From the NCBI GenBank assembly GCA_020536535.1, contig JAHLWZ010000197.1:748-64747 (forward strand): a stretch of 64,000 nt of DNA. Direction: 5' to 3'. The notes beneath the pieces were generated by a model. That model worked only from the letters and a program-made list of their open reading frames with translations. It did no database searches and had not been told where the DNA came from. The position numbers were made by a program, and so were the translations under genes. Below are positions 48,401 through 60,937 of the stretch, piece after piece (the first letter of the stretch is position 1; every line of letters starts with the position of its first letter). This DNA comes from Pelomyxa schiedti. Lineage: Eukaryota; Evosea; Pelobiontida; Pelomyxidae.

Positions 48401-50122
48401 ATGATGCGTCGCGACAAGGACAATGGTCGCCAACACTCGGAACCAACGCCAGTTGCTCGATCTAGATCTAGTTCCCCCCATGGAATCGTCGCTCGTACAA
48501 CAACACCCAGTGCCGCAGAGATCTCCGTGTCTTCACACGTGTCGGAGATCCAAACTAGCGCAACGACTACCACAAATCAGCAGGTCCCACAATTGAGTGA
48601 GAGAGGAGCCCCGTCGTCGATATTTCGCACTAGAGCGGTACCAGCACTCACAGCAGCCGCTTCTTGGAGCCCCTTGGCAGGCACTGATGGCGTCGGACCA
48701 GACCAGAGTGAGATGACGACCAACTTGCAAAGGAAAGAAAAGAGATCTCCCGAATCACGTGTCGAGAGCAAAAACGAGACCAAAAGATGTCGTACAAGGA
48801 ACCCAGTTTCACGATCTCGCCCGATGGTCAATTTCGTCGCGCGTCCAATACCCAATGCCGAGATCCGAAGAAGAAACCCACTTCGTGCACGTGCCCCAGC
48901 TGCTAGATCTAGATCTCGCCCAACGGTCAACTTCGTCCCTCCTGCACTCTCCGAGATCATAACATCGCCACCTGAATCAAAGCCTACAGACTTCCCACAA
49001 GCAGAGCAGTTGCCGCCGCCCTGGGGGCGTTGCGAGATGGCGGCTTCCTACCACGCCCTGAGGGCGAGGGATCAGTTGTTGGCCCTGCTAGCAGGAAGCG
49101 TTGGCCGGAACACCAGCCCAGCCAGTTACCTGCCAGCCATTCTGATCAAGTCCGAGATTGAGCACTACGTGATGCACGTTGACACTAGAGTAGTTGTGGC
49201 GAGAACTTACAGGTACTGCGTCAACTTGCCCCACTTTTTGATTGGCATTTCCCAGACACTTGGTGTGGTGGATTTGCTGGCGGTGGGCATCCCTCAAGAT
49301 ATGTATTGGTTCGGGCACTATGCCTGCACCTTCGAGCTAAACGACGAGATTGCTATCACTGACTACAAATCCATGAGCGTTTGTGAACCGGTGAAGCTGG
49401 AAATTGACCTGGAGCCGGGCCTGAACTGGCATCTATGTGCTGGAAGAAAGTGGACAGTTGTTTGGTTCCGAGGCTCATCCTTTCTGGTGATTATTCCATC
49501 CAATGGACTGCAGCCTTGCAGGACATCAAAGAAAGTTGTGGATTGCCTAACTACTGCGTTTGCCGTGTTCACTCTGGGCGACTACGAGGTAGTCGTCCTT
49601 GGAATCAATATGGCTGGGACTGACGTAGTGTGTGTGAACTTGGAAAAGACCTATGAATCTGGCTATCTCTCTGTCTCTGATAAGTTTGCACGCCAACAAG
49701 TCGCCAAGAGGTGCTTCGTTCTCCACTCAAAAATCCACCACGTGGTACTGTGTGAGTGGGATGCCTCAGAAAAAATCTGGATACTAACTGGGTTGAGGAA
49801 TCCTCCGCAATGCAGCGAGGTGGTTGGCAGATTCTATTCTTGGTGGATGGCGCACATAGACAGTACCCACTTTATTGTTCAGGAAGCCTGGTACCGTGTA
49901 TTTTCCACTGATGACTTCCTCAACCCACTGTGGGAGTTTACAACGGGCGACGACGGCGAGTTCGTATTTGGAAGCTTGGGATTTCTGGTCATTTCTTGGG
50001 CTCCGGGAAGAATTGACTTGGTGGACCCTATCTCCCGCGTTTGTATTTTGCAGATACTAGGCGGTCCTGTGCGGTGCTCCCAGACAGTGCTGTACGCCGT
50101 CTATCCTATTGTCCCCTTCTGA
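48401..50122 (+). CDS. Propeller-like protein of a lineage-specific family, member B (intronless)
   Basis: Uninterrupted 573-residue frame. Residues 1-205 are Arg/Ser/Pro-rich and contain two copies of a short SRSRP-VNFV element (about 48808 and 48910). An internal Met at 49037 just before the conserved part could be the true start. The family motif ALRARDQLLALLAG with ASYLPAILI matches member A at 37952-39331, and is followed by similar propeller-like beta segments (WHLCAGRKWTVVWFRGSSF; YEVVVLGINMAGTDVVCVNL; FGSLGFLVISWAPGRIDLVD). Identity to A is low, so the duplication is old. Function unknown. Confidence 0.7.
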   Translation: MMRRDKDNGRQHSEPTPVARSRSSSPHGIVARTTTPSAAEISVSSHVSEIQTSATTTTNQQVPQLSERGAPSSIFRTRAVPALTAAASWSPLAGTDGVGPDQSEMTTNLQRKEKRSPESRVESKNETKRCRTRNPVSRSRPMVNFVARPIPNAEIRRRNPLRARAPAARSRSRPTVNFVPPALSEIITSPPESKPTDFPQAEQLPPPWGRCEMAASYHALRARDQLLALLAGSVGRNTSPASYLPAILIKSEIEHYVMHVDTRVVVARTYRYCVNLPHFLIGISQTLGVVDLLAVGIPQDMYWFGHYACTFELNDEIAITDYKSMSVCEPVKLEIDLEPGLNWHLCAGRKWTVVWFRGSSFLVIIPSNGLQPCRTSKKVVDCLTTAFAVFTLGDYEVVVLGINMAGTDVVCVNLEKTYESGYLSVSDKFARQQVAKRCFVLHSKIHHVVLCEWDASEKIWILTGLRNPPQCSEVVGRFYSWWMAHIDSTHFIVQEAWYRVFSTDDFLNPLWEFTTGDDGEFVFGSLGFLVISWAPGRIDLVDPISRVCILQILGGPVRCSQTVLYAVYPIVPF

Positions 50123-50172
50123 ACATAACAAGAAATTTCTTTGTGCAAGACGAAAACAACAGAAAAAAGAAA

Positions 50173-51303
50173 ATGAAAGGGGCAGGCATCGATTACTCGA
50201 AGTGGGAACACATCGGCGAGGACACGTCAGGGGAAGAGGGCGATAATGATGATGGTGACGATTGGACACCCAAAGTACTTTGATTTCGATGTCAGACCAT
50301 GACCTTGTTTTATGCATTTAAATGTCACTGTGGAGTATCTATTGCCTCTTTGTTTTTTTCTACATTTTCTTTAGGTGCACAAGTTGGATGGCAGCAGCAG
50401 GGTTACTTTTGGCAAGGGCGAGGTCGCGGTGGAGCCCAGTTGCACAACGAAAGCTGCAACAGTCCATACCACCACTTGCTCTCGTACAAGTGACAGAGAA
50501 GATACCCCTATTGTGAAGGGAAGTGGTTATGTGGCTTCATCTCCAAACCCAAACTTGCATTACCCTTCCACTACACTTCTGTATGGCGTTCTTCTTTTAG
50601 ACCTTCCCTATTCTCACCTTCAAATAGTGCCAGTTATTCTCGAAATGGATGCCAGTATCCCACCCATCTTTGGTCACAAACGAAACGCGAAGTTTATATC
50701 TGTGTGTTTGTTCCTATTGGCACACGGGCGCGTGATGTACGTGTGCGTGTCACTTTGCACACAGTCAACAAACAGGCACATCTCTCAGTTCTCCCCGTTG
50801 CGCCAAATAAAGCTGCCTATGTGGATGCCGACTTGGCTTACGCTATTTCTGACAGTGAAGAAGACCTTGTATGGCAAATCCGGTTTTCTCCATGCCCTTC
50901 CTCTCCCGCAACAAATACTATCTCTTCACTACTTCCGCTCACACTACAACCACACCAGGAGTCCTGCTACAGCTTAGAAGACTGGGATGCCACTCGCCGC
51001 ATTGTGCGAATAGAATTGCACAAAGTTCTGTTTGAAGGAGTTGCTGTTCACTGGTGGGCTCGTGCCCTTGCCACTGACCCGGAGCTACCTGAAGGTGCCC
51101 TTGTGGACCGTGACTCTCGCCCTTCTACTACTGAGGCCAGTGCAAAGTGGAAAAGTGCTTGGGATGAAGCTCATGCAGCATTCAGACAAAAGGTAATTCC
51201 TCACTCCAAATGCTAACCAAGTGCCTTATTCGTCCTATAGGTGGCTACAAACAAACCAATTGAACTGGACATGGAAGAAAGCGATGAAGAACAAGAACCT
51301 TAG
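50173..51303 (+). CDS. CS (p23/NudC-like) domain protein
   Basis: The first exon, 50173-50274, encodes an acidic start (IDYSKWEHIGEDTSGEEGD) typical of CS-domain proteins. After a 100-bp intron the second exon begins VHKLDGSSRVTFG. Another intron around 50588-50660 must change frame to reach WSQTKREVYICVFVPIGTRA and RDVRVRVTLH, the first strands of the CS fold. It continues to DWDATRRIVRIELHK and WWARALATDPEL, where NudC-type proteins have W-W-x-x-L-x-x-D-P. The last exon ends LDMEESDEEQEP. This is probably an HSP90/dynein-related co-chaperone, but no specific orthologue is claimed. It is convergent with the Mei2-like gene, 126 bp apart. Confidence 0.7.
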
Positions 51304-51429
51304 AATCAAAAATCCAAAGAATTCCAAAATTAACACAAAAAATACTATCATCACTCATTTCGGTCAGATTGGTTGTGACTGTTGTCCCTGAAAAACACTT
51401 AGTTCCAAAAAACAAGAAGAAATGAGTGC

Positions 51430-54400
51430 TCACGTCACAATGTAGTCTCCTTCTTCTGTGTCCTTGTGAAGCACGCGTAGTGATACACTTACAGGAAAAG
51501 GCTGTAGTTTGTTGTCTAGTAGCATGACCGGCCTCACTTTTTCCTCTTCTGCTAGCAAGGAGGAGCACTTGAAGTGGTCAATAAGTGGCACGAGACCCTG
51601 AATTCGGGCGTAGGTGATTTCACATATCTTCTCTGAATTGAAGCGTGACCAGTGCTTGTTGTTGAACTCCTTGTAGAACGGAGCTATCTTGTTTGTGCTG
51701 ACCATGTTAATAAATGCGTAGCCGACATTGCATTTGTTCTGTTTCTCTCTTAGTGGAACAGGAGGAAATGGAAGGAGGATACTTTGAAATCGATTGGAAG
51801 GTAAAAGAAATCGTATACCCCAGGATGGTTGGTGTCAATTTCTTCAAGCAGCATCTTCTGAGAGTATTTATTCGGAATGTTCTTAATCATGAGAGTTGTC
51901 CGCGTGTCTAAGGTTTCCCCATTACTATCAAAGTGCAGAGAATAACTCTGCCCGTTTTCAGTGCTCCCCTGTGTTAGAATTAGTTGGCAAACGCAGAGTA
52001 AGGAGACAAGTTACTGGTGGTCTTCCGGTTGATGAAGAATTACCGTAACTTGTGGGGCGTTCAGTCTGTTGAAAAAGTTAAGGGACAGAGAAGTCAAGAG
52101 GCAAATTGTTACATTGTCACGGTGCGTGGGATAATTTTTCACAGTGTACTGGGAAGTCCTTGGCTGCACAAAATGTGATGAATTTTGGGTAACCAAAGAA
52201 GAATAGGGAGAACCAGTGGCTCAGATTGAGTAAGACGACCATTTGGAGCTATTCGATAAAATCTTGGTGTACTAGACCGCTGCTGTGGCAACGTCTGTTG
52301 TGAGCATTGTACTCCACTGGAGGAGGTTGTGCTAGGGGTATTGTTTATTGTCACATGTTCTTGTGGCGAAGGACTGTGCGGTGGTGGGTGAGTTTCTTGA
52401 CCTGGTTGTTGTGACTGTACAATTTCAGTTTGGGGTGGGAGAGTTTGTTGGTTGTGTGAATGTTGTTGTAACTGGTCTTGCGTTAAATGCACTGTGTGAT
52501 TTTGTGGTTGTGTGGGAATAGATTTTGCCAGCAGTTGTGGACTACTTCGCAATACTTGTGCCAATACCGGTTTCATGGGTCCAACCTGGGATTGCAGTTG
52601 GTTTTCTTGCAACGGGGGGGAGGGTACATTAGTTGATTGGGAGATGTTGTGGTGTTGTGGCTGGATGGAAAGTGGAGGGTGAGCTCGAGGTGCTTGTGCC
52701 ATTTGGGAATAACTTGGTGGCACCTGTACAAGTTTGTTGTTGACACAAAACTGGGGAGGTGGTTGTCTTTTTGATGACAGTGTGTATTGCTGTTGTTGGT
52801 TGGCCATTTGGTCTCCATCTGCCTGAATTTGTTGCTGGGTGTGATACAGTGATTTAGGGGTATAGACTGTTTGTAATAATCTGGTAGGTGCTTGTAAGTT
52901 GGTAAGTGGTGAAACAAGGGGTTTGGAGGTGGACTGAATATACTGCCTTGAGGAAATGAATGATGGAGATGTTGGGTTAACATGATGGGTCTGGTTGATA
53001 GTACTTGTTGTAGAGCCGTCTGTTTGCTGGCTGAATCGAATTGGATACGAAAAAAGAGAATCGGCTGATGTGCAGAGTACGAGATTTCTATTGTGGTGTT
53101 CCCCAAGATCTGGAACGGATGACGCAGGAGCAGCTGTCGAGTGAAAAACAGGGAAAAAAGAAGGTGAGGTTTGCTGGGGGGAGTGTATCTCTGGGTCTGA
53201 AAAGGAGAGGGGATTGAACGTGCGGCTTAGATTTGATGCTGGTGGAGGCTTTACTGGTTGAGTGTGTGGAGTCTCAGCAATCACTGGGAAGGGCGTAAAA
53301 TCGGGACCTGTTTGACATTATCTTCGACGACGAATTAGATATGCATAAACTGACCGCCAAGGGAGAGGTTTGATTCAAGTAGTTCAGCAATTTTATTATT
53401 CCCCAGGTCACCTTGGCTGGTGGTACTCGATTCTGTATGCAGTTGGAACCACTGAATAGATAATTGAAATGATGATGTACCCAATGACTGTAGAAATTCT
53501 TCCATTGGACTCTTACCCTGCATGATAGAAACACAACAAAAAGTGGGTAAGGAAGAAAGTTGGGAAGAATCAGTGAGATGGTACCATAGGAGATGTTATT
53601 ACGGATCTGGAAGGTGATTAGCACTGTAGGCAATTGAATTATGGTGTGTGGCTTCTTACTGTGTGGGAACGTCTTGGTTAATTATATTCCCAAAGAGTGC
53701 CTGCATTGAAGGATCTGTTCCCCCCTCTGTATGGATTTCAGGTGAAGAAAGATAGCCTCGAGTTCCGGGCATAGAAGGATTCTTGGCATGGCGAGGTTCC
53801 TCGGTTGTAAAACCACCAACAGTCGGAAACGGCAAATCGCGAGAAAAAATTTTGTGAAGGCCTTCTTCCTCAGAATTCGTTTCCTCAAGGTTCCTTCCCG
53901 GAGGTAAAAGAAAGTGTGAAGAAGGCATTTCATCGTAAGTCATCACAGCTGTAGATGGAACAGATGTAGAAAGGAATTGTTGATTGTTCGAGCAGCTTCC
54001 CCAGGCAGAGGAATTAGATTGACGGGTTGGTGCAAGTAAATATGGAGGAGGGGATAATGATGCGGGAGAGGAACTGGGGGAAGGTGTGTGGGACGAAGCA
54101 GGTGACGTGGTTGCAGAATGGGACTTCGGCACCCCCAGAGGTGGTGTGTGATAAGTTGGATGATGGTGATGCGAAGGCGGATACTGCTGAGACGGCGGGA
54201 GAATACAACAACCACTTGGAGATTGTTGGACAAGTATTGGTGACGTCTGCTGTTCGTGGTGAACCTGTGAAAGGGATTGCGTGTTTTGTTGTAGTAATTG
54301 CTGCTGTTGCTGTTGCTGTTGTTGATGCTGCTGAAAAGGAGACGGCTGCTGTGCTGTAGTCACAAAACTGGTCGTTAGAGACGACCTCACTCTTCTTCTC

Positions 54401-54681
54401 TCGGCCTGCCTTGGTTGTTGCTGTTGTTGTTGTTGAATCAACTGAGGACTACTTTGACCATGTATGTGCAGACCAGAAAAGGTGTCCACGGCACTGGAAA
54501 TCGCCGGTTGCGTGATTGTGGGAGCATCAAAATTGTGTGCCGGGGGGAGCGAGAACGCCGGCGGCGCAGAAAGAGCAGCAACAGAACCGAGGCCCCAGAT
54601 ATCGTCGACGCAACCCTCTGTTGTATTCGGCGTAGACGTGGCACAACAAGAAGGAATATTGCCCAGAGACAACGACAGCAT
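51430..54681 (-). CDS. Mei2-like RNA-binding protein
   Basis: The C-terminus carries the Mei2-type [67 protein letters not shown] and [19 protein letters not shown]. This RRM is specific to the Mei2 family of meiosis and developmental regulators, and includes the helical C-terminal extension. Upstream are two large low-complexity exons rich in Gln, Pro, Ser and Thr (52139-53284 and roughly 53656-54681) with Q runs at about 54285-54330, and a middle part that may hold a degenerate RRM ([10 protein letters not shown]). The start is taken as ATG 54681; an upstream exon cannot be excluded. At least six introns. Confidence 0.82.
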
Positions 54682-55022
54682 GGGTGTTAGTAAAGACGTC
54701 GTCGTGTCGTCAAGTGACGCAGATCCGGCCGTCAAGATCTCAAGATCTCCTCCTTCCCACCCTCCCGCAGCGACCTCCTTGCTCCCGTCGTCCTGTTGGT
54801 GTTTGCTTCCCAACGAAGAAAAAAAAAGACACACACCGTTTCACACCTCAGACGCCAAACCGCCGCCGGCAAATTAATTACGAATTACGCGTAGCGAAAA
54901 TTTGATTAAATTCTCACAAAAAAGAACAAATGGGGATGATTACTGCAGTAGGGACAATAAAATAAGACGCGAGTCGTGACAGGACCAGCGATGTTAAAGA
55001 TCTGGGGATAATCTTTGTGGAG
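54682..55022. other. Divergent region between the Mei2-like and SLC45-like genes
   Basis: The left part (to about 54835) is open on the minus strand and may be untranslated leader or an upstream exon of the Mei2-like gene. The rest is AT-rich with no gene seen. Confidence 0.35.
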
Positions 55023-56812
55023 ATGTTGGAGAGGCGGCACGGATCTCGCCTTTCGTTCGTTTGCTGGGTGTTTCTGGTGTGCTCGTCATTGGCTGGAGTG
55101 CAATTCGTGTACTCGGTGCAATTCGCTGTTGGTGGTCCCTTGCTTCATGACAGATTGAAGGTAGGTGCCATTTGCCATTTTCTCTCCGTCTTGATTTTCC
55201 TGCTTTTTTTCCCCCAGGTCTCCATGTCCTCTGTTTCTTTGATCATGGGGACAGCTGGCCCACTCAGTGGATTCTTTGCTCAACCAGTTGCTGGAGCCCT
55301 CAGTGATCAGTGCTGGACTCGTTGGGGGCGCCGGAGGCCATTCATTTTAATATCATCTGCTTTGTGTGCTTGCGGGATGCTGCTGGTGGCTTTATCCCAT
55401 GACCTCGGAATGAGACTTGGTTCAATTGCTTCATTTGACACAGTTGTGAAGTAACCTCCAAGTCCAGGTGATGTGGAGCATGGTCTGTCACCTTCTGAGC
55501 ACGTCTATGGATTAATCATAGCAATTGGTGGACTTTGGGTCATGAACATATTCAATAACACCGCCCACGCTCCTGCTCGAGCCTTGGTTTCTGATATCAT
55601 CCCGCAGGAAGAACAACAGGTTGATCGCCCCCACATCCAAATACGTTTCACCCACATAACAGAAAAGTTTGCTAACTCGGCAGTTTCCTCTGTAATGGGA
55701 TTCTCGGCGATATTTGCCAATGTCGTTGGGGCACAAACTTTTTCTCTGTCGAATCCATACCGCACCACATTTTGTGTTGGAGCTGTGGCCGTTATTTGTC
55801 TTGCAATCCCAACAATCATCTTTGGGAAAGAAGAAGTCAAACAAAAAGTCGAACCCGTCGCAGGAGGTGAAGAGGAGGAAAAATGTCGAAGAGCTCAGCT
55901 CCAATCAAGTCAGGAGGCCAGGTCTCTTATATCCGTCTTCACTACTGTATGATCCAAGAGCTATTTAAGCTTGTGTTCATTAATGATCCATATGTCTCTG
56001 ACAGATCCCGCATACGATTTTCACTCTCCCAAGAAATATGATAGTCATAGTCCTTGTTTATTTTCTCTCATGGTGTGCCTTTTCTCCCTTCCTCATTTAT
56101 GGGACCAGTTTCTTTGGAGAGGTAGTACATCACTCTTCTGTCACAAAATTGAACATTTCTCATAGAATATTTATGGAGGAGGTCCAAGCAAGATGCAGCT
56201 CTTCGAACGAGGTGTACGCATGGGAATGTATGGCTTTGCACTTCTTTCTGCCGCTCAGTGGTTATTCTCTCTTATACAACCGTCAATTGTGGCCAAACTC
56301 GGACCCGCGATTGTATACTGCTCTGCCCAAGCTTTTGCTACTGTAATACCCTCTAGTCACCCTCTTTACTCACTGTTTTCTCCCCCGTCAGTTGGGATTT
56401 GTGCTTCTGGCCGTATTGCCAGATATTGTGTGGGATCTCACGTTGCAGCTTACCTTTGCGTATATCATTGCCACAATCTTCGGGATAAACTATGCGGTGA
56501 TGAACAGTATTCCCTTCGCTACAGTCAAGTCCTTAACTGAAGCACAACACTCGGCAGGACTAAGTTTGTTTCCACTTTTCACTTCCGTTGTACCTAACAA
56601 CCTTTTCTCATATTTCTCAAGTCATGGGTGTGCTCAATGCCGTATGTGTTCTAGCCCAGTCACTTGTGAACATTGTTGCTGGCCAGATAGTACACCTGCT
56701 TCACGAAGACCTATCCTACGCACTTCTCTTTGGGGGCCTATTTTCCATAGCAGCAACCGCTGGGGCACTCTTCATGAAAAGGTCGGAGGATCCTCACTAC
56801 TTGCCCCTATGA
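55023..56812 (+). CDS. MFS sugar transporter of the SLC45/plant sucrose-transporter (GPH) type
   Basis: Proton-coupled sugar transporter. The first exons are 55023-55160, 55218-55419 and from 55468, with later short introns to the stop at 56810-56812. TM1 is SFVCWVFLVCSSLAGVQFVY. The loop-2/3 signature RWGRRRPFIL, preceded by AGALSDQCW, is diagnostic of sucrose transporters and SLC45. Further segments include YGLIIAIGGLWVMNIFNN, HAPARALVSDIIP, SAVSSVMGFSAIFANVVGAQ, WCAFSPFLIYGTSFFGE, GFVLLAVLPDIVWDL, NYAVMNSIPFATVKS and SLVNIVAGQIV. The large central loop is short and charged. Transported sugar unknown. Confidence 0.88.
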
Positions 56813-57007
56813 GACCCACTTTGTGATTCCGGGCCCAACTGTGATCTGTAATCTTCTCGTTCCAAAAAAGAAAAAAAAAACGGAAATTGCCCTTCATTTC
56901 GCAGTTGCAACAAAGAAATATAATAATATTTCATAAACCAGGACCATCAACAAAGGAGCCCCCGCACGTCTCGATCCCCACTCGAACCCTGCACAACATC
57001 ACACATC

Positions 57008-58092
57008 ATGGAAACCGAGGACATGTCAGTCGAAGAAAGACCCGTCGCCGCCGCGCCCAAGACACCGTCGGCAACCACGCCCAAGCGCACGACGACGGCC
57101 GCGGCCAAGCCCAAAGCAACACCCACTACGGCGGCAGCGACCCCCAAGGCCGCCGCGACGACCACGCCGAAGCCCAAGCCCGCGACGACCCCAAAGGCCG
57201 CGACGACCACACCCAAGCCCGCCACGACGCCCAAGCCCGCGGCCAAGCCCGCGACCCCAGTCGCGGCGAAGAAGGTGGCTGTGAAGAAGGAGCCCGAGCC
57301 GCAGCCAGAGGAGATCGTGCCCGAGGAGGCCCCGGCGGAGGAAGCGGAGGCGGAGGCGGCGGAGGAGGAGGAGGCAGCGCCCGAGCCCATCGCGGAGGAC
57401 ACTGCGGAGGCACCGGCTGCCGAGACCACATCGGCGTCGGCAGAGGTCAGCGCCCGGGGTGCGTTCACCATCGCAATTGCGCACCCTCTGGCTGGTGTCA
57501 ATTTGAGCAAGAAACTGATGTCTCTTATAACTATCGGTATTGTCTTTATGCTTTTTGTTTCCTCCCCCCCCACCTGTTTGTACTTTTTAAAAAAATTTAT
57601 CGACTATTAATATTTTCAAAGATATAGCTCCTAACATTACTTAGCGGCAGAGAACCCAAACAAGAAAGAGCCAACCATTGTAAGAGGAGTACGCGATGTC
57701 ACCAAGGCTATTAGAAAGGAAAAAGCTCCGCTAAGAATGTCCCACAGGTACTTCATTTATTCGGTTCCCTTCTAGTTTTTGTGTCCCGATTATTTTGTGT
57801 TACCGTCTCTTTCTTTTACCCTCGGTTATTGAGCTCATCAAACCTATTTAGACTCTGTGTCATTGCCGGAGACATTTCACCCTTGGATGTTGTTTCCCAC
57901 CTTCCTGTATACTGTGAGGATAACAACATTCCCTACATCTGGGTACGCTCTCGTGAGGACATTGGAGCAGCCTGTGGAAGCAAGAAGTCTTCTTCCTGTG
58001 TTCTTATTACAATGGTACCAACTGCTAAAGGCTTTAGCACCTTCCAGCAATGCAGGGCAAAGGTTATTGAAATGCAACCAAAGTACTCTTGA
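57008..58092 (+). CDS. NHP2: H/ACA snoRNP protein NHP2 with long Ala/Lys/Pro-rich N-terminus
   Basis: L7Ae-family RNA-binding protein of the box H/ACA RNP (rRNA pseudouridylation). Exons 57008-57536, 57645-57747 and 57852-58092 total 873 nt (290 residues). The L7Ae fold is in the last 140 residues: HPLAGVNLSKKL, IVRGVRDVTKAIRKEKAPL, LCVIAGDISPLDVVSHLPVY, CEDNNIPYIWVRSREDIGAA and CGSKKSSSCVLITMV. The LPVYCEDNNIPYI wording and the C-terminus favour NHP2 over SNU13 or eL8. Normal NHP2 is about 150 residues. The extra 150 N-terminal residues are tandem TPKPA/AAATPK-type repeats resembling linker histone tails, followed by a Glu/Ala-rich block. Confidence 0.88.
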
Positions 58093-58211
58093 AGAAAGAA
58101 TAAAAAAAAAAAGTTTTTTTTTGTGAATTTCCTTTTCTCTCTGCCTGGTTTACAGAAGAGAAGAAAAAAGGAGGATTAGTTTTAACAAAAGGGGTGCTGG
58201 TGTGGTGTTAT

Positions 58212-60600
58212 TCAGTTGCAGTGATAGGATGGAATGCCCATGTCGTTGTGGAGTGCTTCCACGAGAATAAGAAGTACACTGAGTACGCCGTAAAGTGCTA
58301 TGAGTGCAATGCCGTATTGCCGTATAAGCCGGAATCTGAAAACTGGAATGACAATAACGTGGACTAGAATTACAAAGCCGAGCGCCACGAAGGCGATGAG
58401 AAGATTGCTGGGTAGGCAAAGATCGGTTCCACCATTGTGGGTCCTTATGGAGGAGATAAGACCCCCAACACCAACAGAGACACTCCATGCTGCAAAATAT
58501 TTAGAATAAACTTACTGGGATCAAAAAGATACTTATTATGGCACTTATGAGGGTAGCTCCAACCGCCTTAAGCAACGTCAGTAAGGGGAAAGTACAACGA
58601 ACGTACCATTCTAGTGATTCCATTCTTTGCTACAATGACATTTGCGATGAGGTCTATTGGGGTTGAGATTTGCATCACTTGTAAAATTTTGATTACCTAT
58701 AATACAAGTTCCCCACACAATAATGGTCAGTCCAAGTATGGTGTCAGATACGCCAACAACTCCTCCAACTGACTGGAAGGCACTGTAAATCCCAATATTA
58801 AAAAAGAAGCATACCCTTATTGATGACACAAACTCCGAGGCTAGTAAATACAGCCAGATTCCTGACATCAAGAATGCTGGGAAAGCAACCACCTAGATGG
58901 AAATAGTCCGTATACAAAGACCACCAGACAAGAAATACCTTTCCATAGTACTTCTTTGTTTTTGGCATTTGGCATAAAATACACACAAATGGTGCAACAA
59001 AGATTCCGATGATAACAAGTAGAAGCCACACTGGAATTACAATGCCAACGTCAATCTTGTAGTTATATTCTGAGGAAATGTAAGACGTGGTTCCTGTAAT
59101 AGTTAAACATACGTGGCGTGCACAAGAGGATCAGGAGAGGGCAGTTGATGCAACACATAGCTATGAAAAAGATAGACCCAAATTCGTCGAGAGACAACGG
59201 AGGAATGCTACAATGCCGAATAAATAGAGATGGTGCCAGTAAAACGTAAAATATTTTCCCCAACAAACTTTTATCATGCCAGGAAATGGCCTGTGCTAGA
59301 CTGATGGGGAGGAAGAGAAAAACTTTAAGGGTACAGTTGACAGGATTCTAATTTTTTACCGCCACAGAAATCGTTTGTAAAAAACAGTTTCAGATCCACG
59401 GAACTGTAAGGAACCTTGACAAGGTGACCACATTCCAGGTAATGTAATAGCATACCTGAGATGTACATATTTGGTAAATTGGGAGGACTCAACCGTTTAG
59501 AAGGTTTTCGCCCCCAGCCACGGAAACTGTAGATAAAATCCAATTCGTTCAGTGGTGGTGCATCATACGGGCTTCCCTGTATTCCGCAGGTATCTTCAGT
59601 TACATAAGTGGTGTCAAACAAGCTCCGCGGCTCTTTTTTCCTGTAGTAGTTCTGGTATATAAATCTTGACGTCACGAGAAAGGCAATAAACCTGGCCATT
59701 GAAGTTATTCTTGTTTCCAGGGAATAAAGATAACAGAGATACCGCACAATATGAAAAAGACAAGTACAATACAGCATATCCAAGTTTTAAGATAGTCGAA
59801 GTATGCAATTAAAGCCAAGCTTGTCATGCAGATCACGTAAAATATGATATCTCTGAAGAAGGGACGTCTCGAAATAGCTTGTTTTCTATGAGTTAAAGCA
59901 ATGCCACCCATCACGACCATTAGAAGGAAACACCCAGCACCTGCGAAATTGTCAATAACTTTTTGGTGCGAAAGGATTGTACCAACAAGGATGTTGACTG
60001 CGAATTGGGCTTCTTTATGAGCAAAGGCTACTGTGGCAGTAAATGTTGTTGGGGCACCATTGCCGAAAGCAAGGAAAAGTACCCCCTTTGAGGGGAAAAA
60101 AAAAAGAGTCAAATGCACAGTAGAAGACATAAAAAAAAAACCGGACGGAGATGAAGACATACCCCAATGTAATTGGAAAATCCAAAGCTATTGGAGATCT
60201 GCGCAATTGACTCACAGAACCACTGGTCAGTTGTAGACAACATCATATAAGCCAGAAACAAGGCCCACGCCGAAATCAGTGGGGCACTAAGCCAGTGCAT
60301 TCCGTCAAACGCGCACTGATCAGTCACGTAGTAGTCGATAAGAAAGTAGTTGTAGCACTCGAATAGTGAATTGTTTCTCGCACAAGCACATCCATCATCG
60401 CAATCATCCGCGTCTACGCACAAGCCACCAGAGGTGCTACTAATGCTGCTCACCACGCTACTCGTATTGCTTATGCGGGTGCTGTCGTAATACGAAGAAG
60501 GCACTGCCTCCGACGAGATCTGCACAACAGCCAACACCAGCATTATAAACGACACTGCCCACAGCCGCCAGTTCACCGGCTGACGGCCAGATCCCGACAT
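58212..60600 (-). CDS. Cation/Ca2+ exchanger (CCX/SLC8B1-like)
   Basis: Membrane antiporter. The start ATG at 60600 is followed by a signal-like TM (WAVSFIMLVLAVVQI) and a Cys-rich lumenal loop (CVDADDCDDGCACA). The first alpha repeat has FLAFGNGAPTTFTATVAFA (G-N-G-A-P hallmark). RRPFFRDIIFYVICM and several TMs follow, then a large cytosolic loop. The second alpha repeat shows GVSDTILGLTIIVWG and DLIANVIVAKNGITRM, with WSVSVGVGG after it. TMs continue to the stop at 58214-58212. The arrangement fits CCX/SLC8B1 (mitochondrial NCLX and plant CCX) rather than the NCX1 type. More than ten short introns are expected, and I did not fix all boundaries. Confidence 0.85.
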
Positions 60601-60937
60601 CGCCGCCCTTGTTTGATTTCCTTTTTGTTTTTCCGATATTGCGGCGAACAACGGGAAATTTCACTTGGATCAGCCTTTCATTTCTATCAGGGTTGATCTC
60701 GCCTCCTATTGGCTGGACACGTTAAGGGTAGTTCCAAAAGATGCCAAGGAAATTTCGAGGGGATCTTTTATGGAGATAGGGGATAAACCCTGTGGTACCT
60801 ATCTCGCTGGCTTTATAAACGGTTCCAAATTGCACAACAACAATAATTAAAAAAAAAAGCTTACTCAAGCCTCGACAAGCAAAAAAAACCAAGGCCAACA
60901 ACAAACAAAACAAATTAAACAACAAGCGACCAAACAA
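60601..60937. promoter_or_regulatory. Divergent upstream region of HSP90 copy 2 and the exchanger gene
   Basis: It holds a reverse CCAAT box (ATTGG at 60708-60712), a GAA-nn-TTC inverted pair at 60749-60756 that fits a minimal heat-shock element, and a TATA-like TTTATAAA at about 60812-60819, about 120 bp before the ATG. Copy 1 shares the CCAAT box but not the TATA position. Confidence 0.5.
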
